64,000 nucleotides of DNA from Paenibacillus gyeongsangnamensis (GCF_027533625.1 NZ_JAQAGZ010000006.1:248001-312000); one strand, 5' to 3'; positions 55,221-64,000 are shown, counted from the stretch's first letter. The notes: generated by a model from the sequence alone, not told the origin. Numbers and translations are program-made.

Positions 55221-56213
55221 TTGAGCGGACGCGGACACCAGACGGATGGCATTCAAATCACGACGAACGCGAGACAAATCAATGTAGTCCTCCGCAATCC
55301 GGAACCCAGCGCGCCGATTTCCGAGACCGAGCCCCAGTTTCACGGCAAGCCTCTTTCGGCCCATGGGCAGTTCGGCGAAATCATGAAGGAGCTGGACCGG
55401 ATGGTCGGACTCGATAACGTGAAGGAGCTTGTGTTCGAGATTTACGCGCTGCTGAGGATCGCCGGGATGCGTGCGGAGGTAGGACTGATGGCCAATTCCC
55501 AAGTCTATCACATGGTGTTCAAGGGCAATCCCGGCACGGGCAAAACGACGGTAGCCCGCATTATCGCCAAGCTGCTGCAGACGATGGGCGTACTGACGAA
55601 GGGACATTTGATCGAGGTGGAGCGGGCGGACCTCGTCGGCGAATATATCGGGCATACGGCGCTCAAGACGCGGGAGCTGATGAAGAAGGCGCTTGGCGGG
55701 GTCTTATTCATCGACGAAGCTTACAGCTTGGCACGCGGCGGAGAGAAGGACTTCGGCAAGGAAGCGATCGATACGCTCGTCAAGGCGATGGAGGACCATA
55801 AGAATCAATTCATCTTGATTCTGGCCGGTTATTCCGACGAGATGGAGCAGTTTCTTCAAACGAATCCCGGTCTGCCTTCGCGTTTCCCGATTCAGCTGGA
55901 CTTTCCCGACTATACGGTGGATCAGCTGATGCAAATCGCGGAGCTGATGGTGAAGGAGCGGGAATACGCGCTAACGCCCGCCACGGAGATGAAGATCCGT
56001 CAGCAAATCATGAACGAGAAGCAGCAGTCCGAAATGTCGTTCAGCAATGCGCGGTATGTGCGGAATCTGATCGAGAAGGCCATGCGCAATCACGCGGTGC
56101 GCTTGTTGAACCAGCATTTTTCGCAGCCGTCCAAGCAGGAACTCATGACGATCCGTCCGGAGGATGTCCGGTGGGATCGCAAACCGATAAAGGAGGCGTT
56201 TAAATATTCATGA
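55221..56213 (+). CDS. spoVK: Stage V sporulation protein K, AAA+ ATPase
   Basis: 330 residues. CbxX/CfqX-type AAA+ protein: Walker A FKGNPGTGKTTVARI, Walker B GGVLFIDEAYSLARGG, sensor ILAGYSDEMEQFL and Arg finger region NPGLPSRFPIQLDF. Needed for spore maturation in Bacillus. Start TTG at 55221 behind GAGGTGATG. Its stop overlaps hflX in ATGA. The order spoVK-hflX-ynbB-glnR-glnA is that of Bacillus. Confidence 0.93.
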   Translation: MSGRGHQTDGIQITTNARQINVVLRNPEPSAPISETEPQFHGKPLSAHGQFGEIMKELDRMVGLDNVKELVFEIYALLRIAGMRAEVGLMANSQVYHMVFKGNPGTGKTTVARIIAKLLQTMGVLTKGHLIEVERADLVGEYIGHTALKTRELMKKALGGVLFIDEAYSLARGGEKDFGKEAIDTLVKAMEDHKNQFILILAGYSDEMEQFLQTNPGLPSRFPIQLDFPDYTVDQLMQIAELMVKEREYALTPATEMKIRQQIMNEKQQSEMSFSNARYVRNLIEKAMRNHAVRLLNQHFSQPSKQELMTIRPEDVRWDRKPIKEAFKYS

Positions 56214-57544
56214 AAAGGGCGACGCATGAAGTGACCCCGGATGCGCAGGAACGGGCCGTGCTGGTCAGTCTCGTTACCCAGCAGCTGAAGCGGGAAGAAT
56301 ATTACGATCCGGAATATTCGCTGGCCGAGCTGATTCGGCTGGCAGAGACCGCCGGCGTGGAAGTGCTGGATACCCTCACGCAGAGCAAGGAATATGCGGA
56401 CAGCAAATGGTTTATAGGGAAAGGGAAAGCGGAAGAACTGAAGCAAAGGCTGGAGGAGACCGGAGCGAATACGGCGATCTTCGATCAAGAGCTGTCGGGG
56501 GCGCAGGTGCGCAATCTGGAGATGTACCTCGATGTAAAAATCATCGACCGGACGCAGCTTATCCTGGATATCTTCGCCGGCCGCGCAAAGACGCGCGAAG
56601 GCATCATCCAGGTGGAGCTGGCCCAGCTTAGCTACCTGCTGCCGCGGTTGTCCGGTCACGGGAAGAACCTGTCGCGGCTCGGCGGCGGCATCGGGACGAG
56701 AGGACCCGGCGAATCGAAGCTGGAAACCGATCGCCGGCATATCCGAAACCGGATCGACGAGCTGAAGCGCCAGCTGAGCGAGGTGGTCCGCCACCGCAGC
56801 CTGCACCGCGAGCGGAGGAAGAAGACGGGCGTGTTCCAGGTCGCGCTGGTCGGCTACACGAACGCGGGCAAATCGACGCTGCTGAAGCAGCTGACGCAGG
56901 CCGACGTGTTCGTGGAGAACCAGCTGTTCGCGACTTTGGATCCGACCTCGCGGACGCTGAAGCTGCCGGCAGGCAAGGAGATCGTAGTGACCGATACGGT
57001 AGGTTTTATTCAGAACCTGCCCCACGATCTTGTCGCGGCCTTCCGCGCAACCTTGGAGGAAGCGAACGAGGCGGATTTGATTCTTCACGTGGTGGACAGC
57101 TCATCCGAGATGATGTCGATCCAGATGAAGGTTGTAGACCAGGTGCTTGAGGAGCTGGGAGCTCATGGGAAGGATCGTGTGACGATTTTTAACAAAATCG
57201 ATCTTTGCCCGCCGGAGCAAACGGACATGCTGACCGCAGAAGGGGAGTATCTGCGCGTATCCGCTTATCGTGAAGAGGATCTCGTCCGGATCAAGGAGCT
57301 GCTGGAATCCAAGCTGATGGGAGACAACCGGACATTCCGGATTCCCGCGGAGAAAGGCGATGTCATCTCACTGGTGTACCGCGTAGGCGAAGTGCTGGAG
57401 AATGGAGTCGAGGGCGGCGATATGCTGTTCAAAGTAAGAGTCAACAACAAGGAATTTGACAAAATCGGTTACATGCTGGCGGCCTATGAATCGGCGCGGC
57501 AGGCATCGGGACACGCAGAGGGAGAGACGACGGACCATGTTTAA
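56210..57544 (+). CDS. hflX: GTPase HflX
   Basis: 444 residues. N-terminal HflX domain (ELIRLAETAGVEVLDTLTQ, FIGKGKAEELKQ, FDQELSGAQVRNLE), coiled linker, RGPGESKLETDRRHIRNRI, then G domain with GYTNAGKSTLLKQL, DTVGFIQNLPHDLV and NKID. Ribosome-associated GTPase that splits stalled 70S ribosomes. A 75-residue C-terminal domain closes it. Confidence 0.95.
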   Translation: MKRATHEVTPDAQERAVLVSLVTQQLKREEYYDPEYSLAELIRLAETAGVEVLDTLTQSKEYADSKWFIGKGKAEELKQRLEETGANTAIFDQELSGAQVRNLEMYLDVKIIDRTQLILDIFAGRAKTREGIIQVELAQLSYLLPRLSGHGKNLSRLGGGIGTRGPGESKLETDRRHIRNRIDELKRQLSEVVRHRSLHRERRKKTGVFQVALVGYTNAGKSTLLKQLTQADVFVENQLFATLDPTSRTLKLPAGKEIVVTDTVGFIQNLPHDLVAAFRATLEEANEADLILHVVDSSSEMMSIQMKVVDQVLEELGAHGKDRVTIFNKIDLCPPEQTDMLTAEGEYLRVSAYREEDLVRIKELLESKLMGDNRTFRIPAEKGDVISLVYRVGEVLENGVEGGDMLFKVRVNNKEFDKIGYMLAAYESARQASGHAEGETTDHV

Positions 57545-58793
57545 AGAGCAAGTGCTCGGCTGGATGGAGGCGGCTGAGCGCCAGATTGAAGGGAAAACGA
57601 AGGAAATCGACCGGTTGATCGACCGGAATCAATGGAAGGTGATTCGCGCCTTCCAGAAGCATAAGGTGAGCGATTATCATTTTGCCGGCTCCACCGGATA
57701 CGGTTATAACGATCGCGGCCGCGAGCTGCTGGACTTGGTGTATGCCGACGTGTTCGGCGCCGAGTCGGCCCTCGTCCGGCCGCATTTTGTGTCCGGCACT
57801 CATACGATCGGAACCGCGTTGTTCGGCGTGCTGCGCCCCGGGGATGAGCTCCTGATGATCACGGGACGGCCTTACGACACGCTGCACAAGGTCATCGGGA
57901 AGCCGGGCGACGGCAGCGGCTCGCTGCAGGATTGGGGCATCGGCTACGGTGAAGTGGCTCTATTGGAAGATGGAACCCCCGATTACGGCGAAATCGCCCG
58001 CAGCATAACGCCGCGAACGCGCGTGATCGGCATTCAACGCTCGCGGGGGTATTCCTGGCGTCCTTCGTTTACCGTTGCGCAGATCGGCGAGATGGTAAAA
58101 TTCGTTAAGGAAATCAAGCCCGACCTGATTGTATTTGTTGACAACTGCTACGGAGAGTTTACAGAGCTGACGGAGCCGACGGAGGTTGGCGTCGATTTGA
58201 TGGCAGGCTCGCTCATCAAAAATCCGGGAGGCGGTCTTGCGCCAACGGGAGGATATATTACGGGTAAGCGCGAATATGTTGACAAGGCGGCTTACCGTCT
58301 GACCGCACCCGGCATCGGCGGAGAGGTCGGAGCGATGCTGGGCACGACAAGAGCAATCTACCAAGGCTTGTTTCTGGCGCCTCATCTGGTCGGACAAGCA
58401 GTGAAGGGCTCGGTGTTCGCCGCTTCCGTATTCGAGCGGCTCGGCTTTACGACGCATCCCCGTTGGAACGACCCGCGGACGGACCTGATTCAGGCGCTGA
58501 AATTCACGGGCCCCGAGCATCTCATCGCCTTTGTACAGGGGATTCAGCAGGCGGCGGCCGTAGATTCGCACGTGGTCCCGGAGCCTTGGGATATGCCGGG
58601 ATACGAGCATCCGGTCATCATGGCCGCAGGGACTTTCATTCAAGGCGGAAGCTTGGAGCTGTCGGCGGATGCGCCCATCCGCGAGCCGTACATCGCCTAT
58701 ATGCAGGGCGGGTTGACATATTCCCACTGCAAGATGGGGGTTCTGACTGCGCTGCAGAACATGCTCGACCGCGGGCTTTTGCCGGCGGATTGA
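57537..58793 (+). CDS. ynbB: YnbB, PLP-dependent methionine gamma-lyase-like (aluminium resistance) protein
   Basis: 418 residues. Cys/Met-metabolism PLP fold: YHFAGSTGYGYNDRGRELLD, FVSGTHTIGTALFGVLRPGD, VDNCYGEF and PLP-lysine in AGSLIKNPGGGLAP. Overlaps the hflX stop. The family is called aluminium resistance protein or methionine gamma-lyase-like; its true substrate is not shown. Confidence 0.88.
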   Translation: MFKEQVLGWMEAAERQIEGKTKEIDRLIDRNQWKVIRAFQKHKVSDYHFAGSTGYGYNDRGRELLDLVYADVFGAESALVRPHFVSGTHTIGTALFGVLRPGDELLMITGRPYDTLHKVIGKPGDGSGSLQDWGIGYGEVALLEDGTPDYGEIARSITPRTRVIGIQRSRGYSWRPSFTVAQIGEMVKFVKEIKPDLIVFVDNCYGEFTELTEPTEVGVDLMAGSLIKNPGGGLAPTGGYITGKREYVDKAAYRLTAPGIGGEVGAMLGTTRAIYQGLFLAPHLVGQAVKGSVFAASVFERLGFTTHPRWNDPRTDLIQALKFTGPEHLIAFVQGIQQAAAVDSHVVPEPWDMPGYEHPVIMAAGTFIQGGSLELSADAPIREPYIAYMQGGLTYSHCKMGVLTALQNMLDRGLLPAD

Positions 58794-58869
58794 TTTTTAA
58801 CGGACGGAAAATGATAGAATACGTATTGGCGGCGGCCGAGCTCACGTTGTTACAAGGACCTGCCTGAGT

Positions 58870-58886
58870 TGTTACACATATTTACA
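58870..58886 (+). promoter_or_regulatory. GlnR/TnrA box upstream of glnR
   Basis: TGTTACACATATTTACA matches the known consensus TGTnAn7TnACA at every fixed position. It lies 23 bases before the -35. A second, weaker half site TGACA overlaps the -35, as in the Bacillus glnRA operator pair. Confidence 0.85.
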
Positions 58887-58908
58887 TATCGCATAAACCT
58901 AACACGAC

Positions 58909-58937
58909 TTGACACGTTTATGGATGACGGTTACAAT
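58909..58937 (+). promoter_or_regulatory. Sigma-A promoter of glnRA
   Basis: TTGACA (58909-58914), exactly 17 bases, TACAAT (58932-58937), 35 bases before glnR. Near-consensus, with the GlnR box upstream for autorepression. Confidence 0.85.
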
Positions 58938-58972
58938 ACAGGTAAGGTTCTCTGTGCACAGGAGTGATGGAC

Positions 58973-59386
58973 ATGGGCGATGATATTCGACGCAATATGG
59001 CATTGTTTCCGATCGGTATCGTCATGAAGCTGACGGATTTGACCGCTAGACAAATACGCTATTACGAGCAGCATGAGCTGGTGATTCCCGCCCGGACCGG
59101 CGGCAATCAGCGGCTGTACTCTTTTAACGACGTCGAAAGGCTGCTGGAGATTAAGGACTTGATTGAGAAAGGCGTCAACATTGCCGGAATCAAGCAGGTG
59201 CTTCTGCCTGTATCGAAGGATTCCGAGGATGCCACTATTCTGAACGAGCAAACCGAAGTGAAGCGCCGCGAGCTTACCGATTCCCAGCTTCACAAGATGC
59301 TGAAGCAGCAGCTGCTCGGCGGAGGGAAGCGGCCGGGCCAGGTTTCCTTGATCCAGGGGGAACTGTCCCGTTTCTTCAAAAAGTAA
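58973..59386 (+). CDS. glnR: Transcriptional repressor GlnR (MerR family)
   Basis: 137 residues. DNA-binding MerR domain ALFPIGIVMKLTDLTARQIR and NQRLYSFNDVERLLEIKDLI, which aligns with Bacillus GlnR residue for residue over long runs; C-terminal tail KQQLLGGGKRPGQ and LIQGELSRFFKK, the feedback-sensing end that meets glutamine synthetase. Start ATG at 58973 (MGDDIRRNMALFP) with CAGGAG 8 bases before; two starts just upstream sit in the ribosome site. Confidence 0.95.
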   Translation: MGDDIRRNMALFPIGIVMKLTDLTARQIRYYEQHELVIPARTGGNQRLYSFNDVERLLEIKDLIEKGVNIAGIKQVLLPVSKDSEDATILNEQTEVKRRELTDSQLHKMLKQQLLGGGKRPGQVSLIQGELSRFFKK

Positions 59387-59401
59387 GGCACGGCAGTAGA
59401 A

Positions 59402-59435
59402 TGCCCGGGAATGCAAACGCTGCGGTAACCGGGCA
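59402..59435 (+). other. Hairpin between glnR and glnA
   Basis: Seven-bp stem TGCCCGG / CCGGGCA (59402-59408, 59429-59435) with a small inner GCA/TGC stem. No T tract, so not a classical terminator. It may adjust the glnA to glnR ratio by processing or stability. Confidence 0.4.
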
Positions 59436-59478
59436 GCTTCGATAATGAACGCACTTAGCCGAAGGAGGAGATTTTACC

Positions 59479-60816
59479 GTGACCGACAAGACTTATACCA
59501 AAGAAGACATTATGCGCATTGCCAAAGAAGAGAACGTACGATTTATCCGTTTGCAATTTACCGACCTGCTGGGAACCATTAAGAACTTGGAAATTCCTGT
59601 GAGCCAATTGGAGAAAGCGCTTGACAACAAAATGATGTTCGACGGTTCGTCGATCGAGGGCTATGTCCGCATCGAGGAATCCGACATGTACTTATATCCC
59701 GATCTCAGTACTTGGGTAGTCTTCCCTTGGGTGACGGAAGACCGTGTCGCCCGTTTGATCTGCGACATTTATTTGCCGGACGGCCGTCCGTTCCCGGGCG
59801 ATCCGCGCGGCATTCTGAAAGCGGCATTGAAGGAAGCCGAAGAGATGGGCTACACCGCGATGAACGTCGGACCGGAGCCGGAATTCTTCTTGTTCAAAAC
59901 CGACGAGAAAGGAAATCCAACAACGGAGCTCAACGACCAAGGCGGTTACTTCGACTTGGCGCCTACGGACCTCGGAGAGAATTGCCGCCGGGAAATCGTG
60001 TTGACACTGGAGGAGATGGGCTTCGAGATCGAAGCGTCCCACCACGAGGTCGCACCGGGCCAGCATGAGATCGATTTCAAATACGAGAACGCGATCAAAG
60101 CGGCGGACCAGATTCAAACGTTCAAGCTGGTCGTCAAAACCGTTGCCAGGCAGCATGGTCTGCATGCGACTTTCATGCCGAAGCCGTTGTTCGGTGTTAA
60201 CGGCTCCGGTATGCACTGCCACCAATCGCTATTCCGCGGCAAAGAAAACGCGTTTTACGACGAGAACGACAAGCTCGGTCTCAGCGCGACGGCGAGACAT
60301 TACATGGCGGGCATTCTGCGTCATGCGCGCGCTTTTGCGGCGATCACGAACCCGACGGTCAATTCGTACAAACGTTTGGTTCCCGGATATGAAGCGCCTT
60401 GCTATGTGGCCTGGTCCGCGAGCAACCGCAGTCCGATGATCCGGATCCCGGCTTCCCGGGGCCTCAGCACCCGTGTGGAAGTGCGCAACCCGGACCCTGC
60501 GGCCAATCCATACCTGGCGCTTACCGTGATGCTCAAGGCTGGTCTAGACGGCATTAAGAACAAAATGCAGCTGCCGCCTCCTACGGACCGCAACATCTAC
60601 GTGATGACGGAGGAAGAACGTGAAGAGCAGGGCATTCCAAGTCTTCCGCTGGACCTGAAGCAAGCGCTGGATGAGCTGCTGCGCGACGACGTTATCTGCG
60701 AAGCGCTGGGTGATCATGCACTCGCGCATTTCTATGAGCTTAAGGAAATCGAGTGGGACATTTACCGTACCCAGGTCCATGCTTGGGAACGCGAACAGTA
60801 TATGACGCTTTACTAA
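59479..60816 (+). CDS. glnA: Glutamine synthetase type I
   Basis: 445 residues, the short GSI-alpha form of Gram-positives. Makes glutamine from glutamate and ammonia with ATP. Motifs [73 protein letters not shown] and [20 protein letters not shown]; no adenylylation-site Tyr context. GTG start behind GAAGGAGGAG. Co-transcribed with glnR and repressed by it. Confidence 0.97.
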   Translation: MTDKTYTKEDIMRIAKEENVRFIRLQFTDLLGTIKNLEIPVSQLEKALDNKMMFDGSSIEGYVRIEESDMYLYPDLSTWVVFPWVTEDRVARLICDIYLPDGRPFPGDPRGILKAALKEAEEMGYTAMNVGPEPEFFLFKTDEKGNPTTELNDQGGYFDLAPTDLGENCRREIVLTLEEMGFEIEASHHEVAPGQHEIDFKYENAIKAADQIQTFKLVVKTVARQHGLHATFMPKPLFGVNGSGMHCHQSLFRGKENAFYDENDKLGLSATARHYMAGILRHARAFAAITNPTVNSYKRLVPGYEAPCYVAWSASNRSPMIRIPASRGLSTRVEVRNPDPAANPYLALTVMLKAGLDGIKNKMQLPPPTDRNIYVMTEEEREEQGIPSLPLDLKQALDELLRDDVICEALGDHALAHFYELKEIEWDIYRTQVHAWEREQYMTLY

Positions 60817-60821
60817 GATGC

Positions 60822-60868
60822 AAAAAACCGTTTGCTGCGTTTAACTGCGGCAAGCGGTTTTTTTTGTG
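60822..60868 (+). terminator. Intrinsic terminator of glnRA
   Basis: AAAAAACCGTTTGC pairs with GCAAGCGGTTTTTT (one G-T pair) around a loop of about 17 bases, then a T run. Starts 6 bases after the glnA stop. Confidence 0.88.
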
Positions 60869-61110
60869 CTGCCAAGCAGGGAGGCGCTTTCTCTCGCGGA
60901 GGTTTGCCGGATGAGGCGGATGTCACAGAGTGCGGCAGGCGTCTTGCATTGGTATCTCGTTAATAACTAGCGGTCTGTTGTAGGGGGGGAGGTCAGCGGC
61001 ACTTCGCTTATGGAGGGCGCACGTTTTGAACAATGGCATCCGGTAAGATCCATACAGCACTTGCATCCGGTAAAAGAGGAGGACGCATATGTCTTGCCCG
61101 GATTGCTCCA
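60869..61110. other. Intergenic stretch without a gene
   Basis: About 240 bases with no convincing frame, promoter or repeat. Short frames on either strand lack ribosome sites and family resemblance. Confidence 0.4.
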
Positions 61111-61111
61111 T

Positions 61112-61152
61112 AAAAAACTCCCTATCGATGCATTACATTGATAGGGAGTTTT
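61112..61152 (-). terminator. Intrinsic terminator of lexA
   Basis: Perfect 13-bp stem AAAACTCCCTATC / GATAGGGAGTTTT (61114-61126, 61140-61152) with 13-base loop, A run on the left that is a T run for the minus strand. Directly after the lexA stop. Confidence 0.85.
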
Positions 61153-61155
61153 ACG

Positions 61156-61776
61156 CTAATGAAAGTCGCGGAATACGCCGATAACTTTGCCGAGAATAGT
61201 GACGTGATTGAGCCGGATCGGCTCAAGCGCCGGATTCTCAGGCTGCAGACGAATATGATCCTTTTCCTTATAGAAGGTTTTCACGGTCGCTTCGTCCTCT
61301 TCGGTCATCGCGACGACGATTTCCCCGTTGTTCGCGGTTTGCTGTTGACGTACGATGACATAATCGCCGTTATGTATTCCGGCTTCGATCATACTGTCTC
61401 CAATGACGCTTAGCATGAATACGTTGTGATCGCCCACAAAATGGCTGGGAAGAGGGAAGTAGTCCTCGATGTTCTCGGTAGCCGTAATCGGCGTACCGGC
61501 TGTGACGCGTCCGATCAGAGGAACGCGGGATACCGAGACGGAATAGGCGCCGTCCCCCATGGTGCCGTCCAAAATTTCGATGGCGCGGGGCTTCGTCGGG
61601 TCGCGCCGGATGAGGCCCTTCTTCTCGAGACGCTCCAGATGGCCGTGAACCGTTGAGCTTGACGCCAGTCCGACAGCCTCGCCGATTTCTCTAACGGAGG
61701 GGGGATATCCTTTATCTTTCACTTCATTCTTGATGAAATCCAAGATCGCCTGCTGACGGTTGGAAATCTTGCTCAT
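61156..61776 (-). CDS. lexA: SOS repressor LexA
   Basis: 206 residues. Winged helix [20 protein letters not shown] and [20 protein letters not shown]; cleavage site Ala-Gly in [11 protein letters not shown]; catalytic Ser in [11 protein letters not shown] and Lys in [10 protein letters not shown] of the S24 domain. ATG at 61776 with GGAGTGA 5 bases before. Its own promoter is covered by an SOS box, so it is autoregulated. Confidence 0.97.
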   Translation of the reverse strand: MSKISNRQQAILDFIKNEVKDKGYPPSVREIGEAVGLASSSTVHGHLERLEKKGLIRRDPTKPRAIEILDGTMGDGAYSVSVSRVPLIGRVTAGTPITATENIEDYFPLPSHFVGDHNVFMLSVIGDSMIEAGIHNGDYVIVRQQQTANNGEIVVAMTEEDEATVKTFYKEKDHIRLQPENPALEPIRLNHVTILGKVIGVFRDFH

Positions 61777-61810
61777 GCGAATCACTCCATTTATGGTAAT
61801 CATTACTTGG

Positions 61811-61850
61811 AGTATAACACAGAACCGGAGTTCGTACAAACAATTGTTCG
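61811..61850 (-). promoter_or_regulatory. lexA promoter with SOS box 1
   Basis: Minus strand: TTGTAC (61839-61834), 17 bases, TATACT (61816-61811). The SOS box CGAACAATTGTTTG (61850-61837) overlaps the -35. It fits the Bacillus LexA site CGAAC-n4-GTTCG with one change. Confidence 0.8.
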
Positions 61851-61859
61851 AAAAAAGCA

Positions 61860-61888
61860 TTGACGCAAACGCTTGTTCGTGTTATATT
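61860..61888 (+). promoter_or_regulatory. Promoter of the yneA-like gene with SOS box 2 in its spacer
   Basis: TTGACG (61860-61865), 17 bases, TATATT (61883-61888). The spacer holds CAAACGCTTGTTCG (61866-61879), an SOS box, so LexA would block polymerase directly. Confidence 0.8.
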
Positions 61889-61894
61889 CGTAAC

Positions 61895-61908
61895 AGAACA
61901 AATGTTTG
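61895..61908 (+). promoter_or_regulatory. SOS box 3, just downstream of the yneA-like promoter
   Basis: AGAACAAATGTTTG fits CGAAC-n4-GTTYG with a change in the first base. It lies about 7 bases after the -10, at the expected transcription start. Confidence 0.6.
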
Positions 61909-61921
61909 GGGGATGTTAACC

Positions 61922-62311
61922 ATGTATCAAAATGATAATTTACTGAACTCTTACAACAACGCGAACAACCTGACGAATATTCGAATTCAACGTAGAACAG
62001 AACGTTCTGCCTTACATAATAATAAGCGAACGTACGTGCGCTTGTCATCTGCAGCCCTTTTTGCCTCTCTGTTTATTATCTTGTTCGGTTTGTTTGCGGG
62101 CGGCTTTGGCGACAAAGGTGCTTTTGCCGCAACGGAGCATGTTCAGGCTCAACCGTTCGTGATCGTGGGCCACGGCGAAACCCTTTGGAGCATCGCTTCC
62201 GAGCACGCAGGCAAAGGAAAGGACGTTCGCGATTATATTGATGAAATCAGGAAGGCGAACGGCTTGAAGCAGTCCAAGCTTCAGGAAGGGCAGAAGCTGC
62301 TCCTGCCTTAA
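61922..62311 (+). CDS. yneA: YneA-like cell division suppressor with LysM domain
   Basis: 129 residues. Cytoplasmic Asn-rich N terminus of about 40 residues, one membrane segment (SAALFASLFIILFGLFAGGF), then an outside LysM domain (FVIVGHGETLWSIASEHAGK to LQEGQKLLLP). YneA in Bacillus is induced by DNA damage and delays septation. Divergent from lexA under SOS boxes, the same arrangement. ATG at 61922 with GGGGGATG before. The N terminus is longer than that of the Bacillus protein. Confidence 0.88.
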   Translation: MYQNDNLLNSYNNANNLTNIRIQRRTERSALHNNKRTYVRLSSAALFASLFIILFGLFAGGFGDKGAFAATEHVQAQPFVIVGHGETLWSIASEHAGKGKDVRDYIDEIRKANGLKQSKLQEGQKLLLP

Positions 62312-62490
62312 CGCCATAGGTGGTCCCTTTTTCACGCGAGTCTCTCTAGGCTCCAGTTGCTGCGCTTGATGGAGGTGGTTATATAGTGTCCGGTAACGAT
62401 TGCCCCTGTTACTCTTGACAATGGCATCCTGTAATGTCAAAGTATTAATGTTATAGACAAGACATACTAGACTTACACAGGAGGCCGAAC

Positions 62491-62697
62491 ATGAGCGAAG
62501 CTGATCATGAAGCCACCGTCAAGCGAATTAACGAGCTCGCCCGTAAAGCCAAGTCGACCGGTTTGACGGATGATGAGCTGGATGAGCGCAATGTCCTAAG
62601 ACGCAAGTATATCGATTCATTCAGATCATCCTTGCGCTCTCAGCTGGACAACATTAAGCTCGTTGATGCTGAGACGGATGAGAACAGCAAAGGATAA
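62491..62697 (+). CDS. ynzC: YnzC, DUF896 family protein
   Basis: 68 residues, helical hairpin of the DUF896 type: KRINELARKAKSTGLTDDEL and RKYIDSFRSSLRSQLDNI. In Bacillus it lies in the SOS-linked yneA-yneB-ynzC group. CAGGAGG upstream. Between it and the yneA-like gene there are 179 bases with no yneB. Confidence 0.92.
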   Translation: MSEADHEATVKRINELARKAKSTGLTDDELDERNVLRRKYIDSFRSSLRSQLDNIKLVDAETDENSKG

Positions 62698-62720
62698 TTG
62701 ACCGGATAGGGGCCATTTAC

Positions 62721-63230
62721 ATGTCACGCAAGTGGGAACGCATGGTTAAGAAGAACACGAAAGTAACGAACGCCCGGCGCAAGAAATCGGGAAGCAATCC
62801 GATCTCGGGAGGGGTCGCGGACGACTCGAGCGTCTTCAAGGGACGAAGCTGGCTATGGCCTTTACTGCTCGTTGCGATAGGCTTTTTTTGCTTTGTGGCC
62901 TTCCGGAGCGCAGCAAGGCAAGACAATCTTTATTGGGTTACAGGGGCGAGCTATATTTTCCTTGCTGTATTGATTTATTGGGCGCGCCGGCCTTATCTAA
63001 AGGTGGGCAAGCAGTCTCTGACTTCTCGCCGGTTCAGCGGCGAGCGTACGGTAGAGGCGGCACAAATCAGCGAGATTGCCTTCAGCAAGGATGCCGTCGT
63101 CATTATAGTACAGCCGAAGAACAGCCGATGGGTGTTTACCCGGTTTTACCACCAGTTTCCTTTGGAGCCGGTGAAGGCGGCGCTTAAAGAATTTGCGAAT
63201 AAAAACGCCATCGCTTTGAAGGAAGAATAG
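62721..63230 (+). CDS. Two-pass membrane protein of unknown function
   Basis: 169 residues. A basic N terminus (KWERMVKKNTKVTNARRKKS), two membrane segments (SWLWPLLLVAIGFFCFVAF and YWVTGASYIFLAVLIYW), then a PH-like or small beta domain (LKVGKQSLTSRRFSGERTVE, VVIIVQPKNSRWVFTRFYH). 24 bases after ynzC, probably the same transcript. Not a family I can name. Confidence 0.7.
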   Translation: MSRKWERMVKKNTKVTNARRKKSGSNPISGGVADDSSVFKGRSWLWPLLLVAIGFFCFVAFRSAARQDNLYWVTGASYIFLAVLIYWARRPYLKVGKQSLTSRRFSGERTVEAAQISEIAFSKDAVVIIVQPKNSRWVFTRFYHQFPLEPVKAALKEFANKNAIALKEE

Positions 63231-63289
63231 TTTAAGGTTCACCTGCTTGCTTATTCAGTTCATTTCAGGGGAGAAAGAGGACGTTATCG

Positions 63290-64000
63290 ATGTCGATCAA
63301 AGCGGTTTTATTTGATTTGGATGATACGCTGCTGTGGGATGAGCGCAGTGTGAAGGAAGCTTTCCAGGCCACCTGCAGGGAAGCGGCTAAGCATTATGAC
63401 GTGGATCCGGAGAAGCTGGAGGACGCCGTTAGAACGGAAGCGAGAGCTTTGTATGAGTCTTACGAGACATTCCCGTTCACAAAGATGATCGGTATTAATC
63501 CTTTTGAGGGACTATGGGCCAACTTTACCCAAGGAGATCAACCTGAGTTCCGCAAACTTCAAGCGCTTGCGCCAAGCTATCGCACAGCTTCGTGGACACG
63601 GGGATTGAAGGCGCTCGGCATTGAGGATGAAGAGCTGGGCTATAAACTGGGAGAGATGTTCCCGGCTGAACGCCGCAGCCGTCCGATCGTCTATGAAGAA
63701 ACGTTCGAAGTGCTGAATCAATTGAAGGAAAAGTACAAGCTTCTGCTTTTGACCAATGGCTCGCCGGATCTGCAGAAGGAGAAGCTGGCGGGTGTTCCGG
63801 AGCTTGCTCCTTATTTTGATCATATCGTCATCTCCGGACAATTCGGGGAAGGCAAGCCTGCCGTTTCGATCTTCCATCACGCAATGAAGCTGCTCGGTAT
63901 TACGGCTGAAGAGGGTGTGATGATCGGCGATAAGCTGACAACGGATATTTTGGGCTCGGGCCTCGTCGGGATGAGGAATATGTGGATCAACCGGCACGAT
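63290..64000 (+). CDS. HAD-superfamily hydrolase, 3' end beyond the window
   Basis: 237 codons are visible, with no stop before the edge. Motif [21 protein letters not shown], motif [17 protein letters not shown], motif III Lys in [14 protein letters not shown] and motif [20 protein letters not shown] are all present, so the catalytic core is complete. A cap domain of about 110 residues lies after motif I, like YsaA/phosphoserine-phosphatase-type HADs. GAGAAAGAGG precedes the ATG. Probably only a few tens of residues are missing. Confidence 0.85.
   Translation, partial: MSIKAVLFDLDDTLLWDERSVKEAFQATCREAAKHYDVDPEKLEDAVRTEARALYESYETFPFTKMIGINPFEGLWANFTQGDQPEFRKLQALAPSYRTASWTRGLKALGIEDEELGYKLGEMFPAERRSRPIVYEETFEVLNQLKEKYKLLLLTNGSPDLQKEKLAGVPELAPYFDHIVISGQFGEGKPAVSIFHHAMKLLGITAEEGVMIGDKLTTDILGSGLVGMRNMWINRHD

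Overview
The window looks like chromosome of an endospore-forming member of the Paenibacillaceae (Paenibacillus-like). The evidence is gene content and order: spore genes (cotE, spoVK and promoter-like blocks of mother-cell type) and strings of genes in the order known from Bacillus (cotE-mutS-mutL, miaA-hfq, spoVK-hflX-ynbB-glnR-glnA, lexA-yneA-ynzC), with Paenibacillus-style insertions between them. The species cannot be named from sequence alone. No rRNA, tRNA or CRISPR array was seen. LAYOUT. 1-2.4 kb: the end of a haem-copper quinol oxidase operon (qoxB-qoxC-qoxD); the qoxB part carries an in-frame stop and a frameshift. 2.4-7.9 kb: a MocR-type regulator divergent from a three-gene operon for sulfite reductase haemoprotein, uroporphyrinogen-III synthase and a nitrilase. 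7.9-12.8 kb: an AT-richer, accessory-looking stretch with two small genes behind matching sporulation-type promoter blocks, an alcohol dehydrogenase relic, a DedA-PAP2 fusion with lost phosphatase motifs, and a DGPF/ECF42 sigma pair whose sigma gene has been fused by deletion to a DUF488 gene. 12.9-25.5 kb: housekeeping and envelope genes (YyaL-like thioredoxin-fold protein, secreted GH18 protein with six repeats, YxcD, a two-component system with a lipoprotein, carbonic anhydrase, an Fe-S family protein, M32 carboxypeptidase), then an inverted-repeat element. 25.6-28.4 kb: an SsuABC/TauABC-type ABC transporter operon. 28.5-40.9 kb: YqjA-like protein, cotE, a putative amidoligase, mutS, a secreted C-terminal processing protease, mutL, an rRNA-methyltransferase-like protein, miaA and hfq. 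41-55 kb: class A penicillin-binding protein, cyclophilin lipoprotein, ADP-ribosylglycohydrolase, esterase, YdcF, SDR, GNAT, a TetM-like GTPase, a decayed HAD gene, a small kinase, a phosphatase, LysR and HAD. 55-64 kb: spoVK, hflX, ynbB, glnR, glnA, lexA, yneA-like, ynzC, a membrane protein and a HAD phosphatase cut by the window end. HOW THE PARTS FIT. glnRA is preceded by an exact GlnR box and a strong promoter, so nitrogen control can be read directly. lexA and the yneA-like gene share an intergenic region with three SOS boxes that overlap both promoters. The sulfite reductase and HemD share the sirohaem theme, with a nitrilase translationally coupled behind them. Two genes (qoxB and the HAD gene near 51.5 kb) carry nonsense plus frameshift lesions, which are either real decay or base-calling errors.
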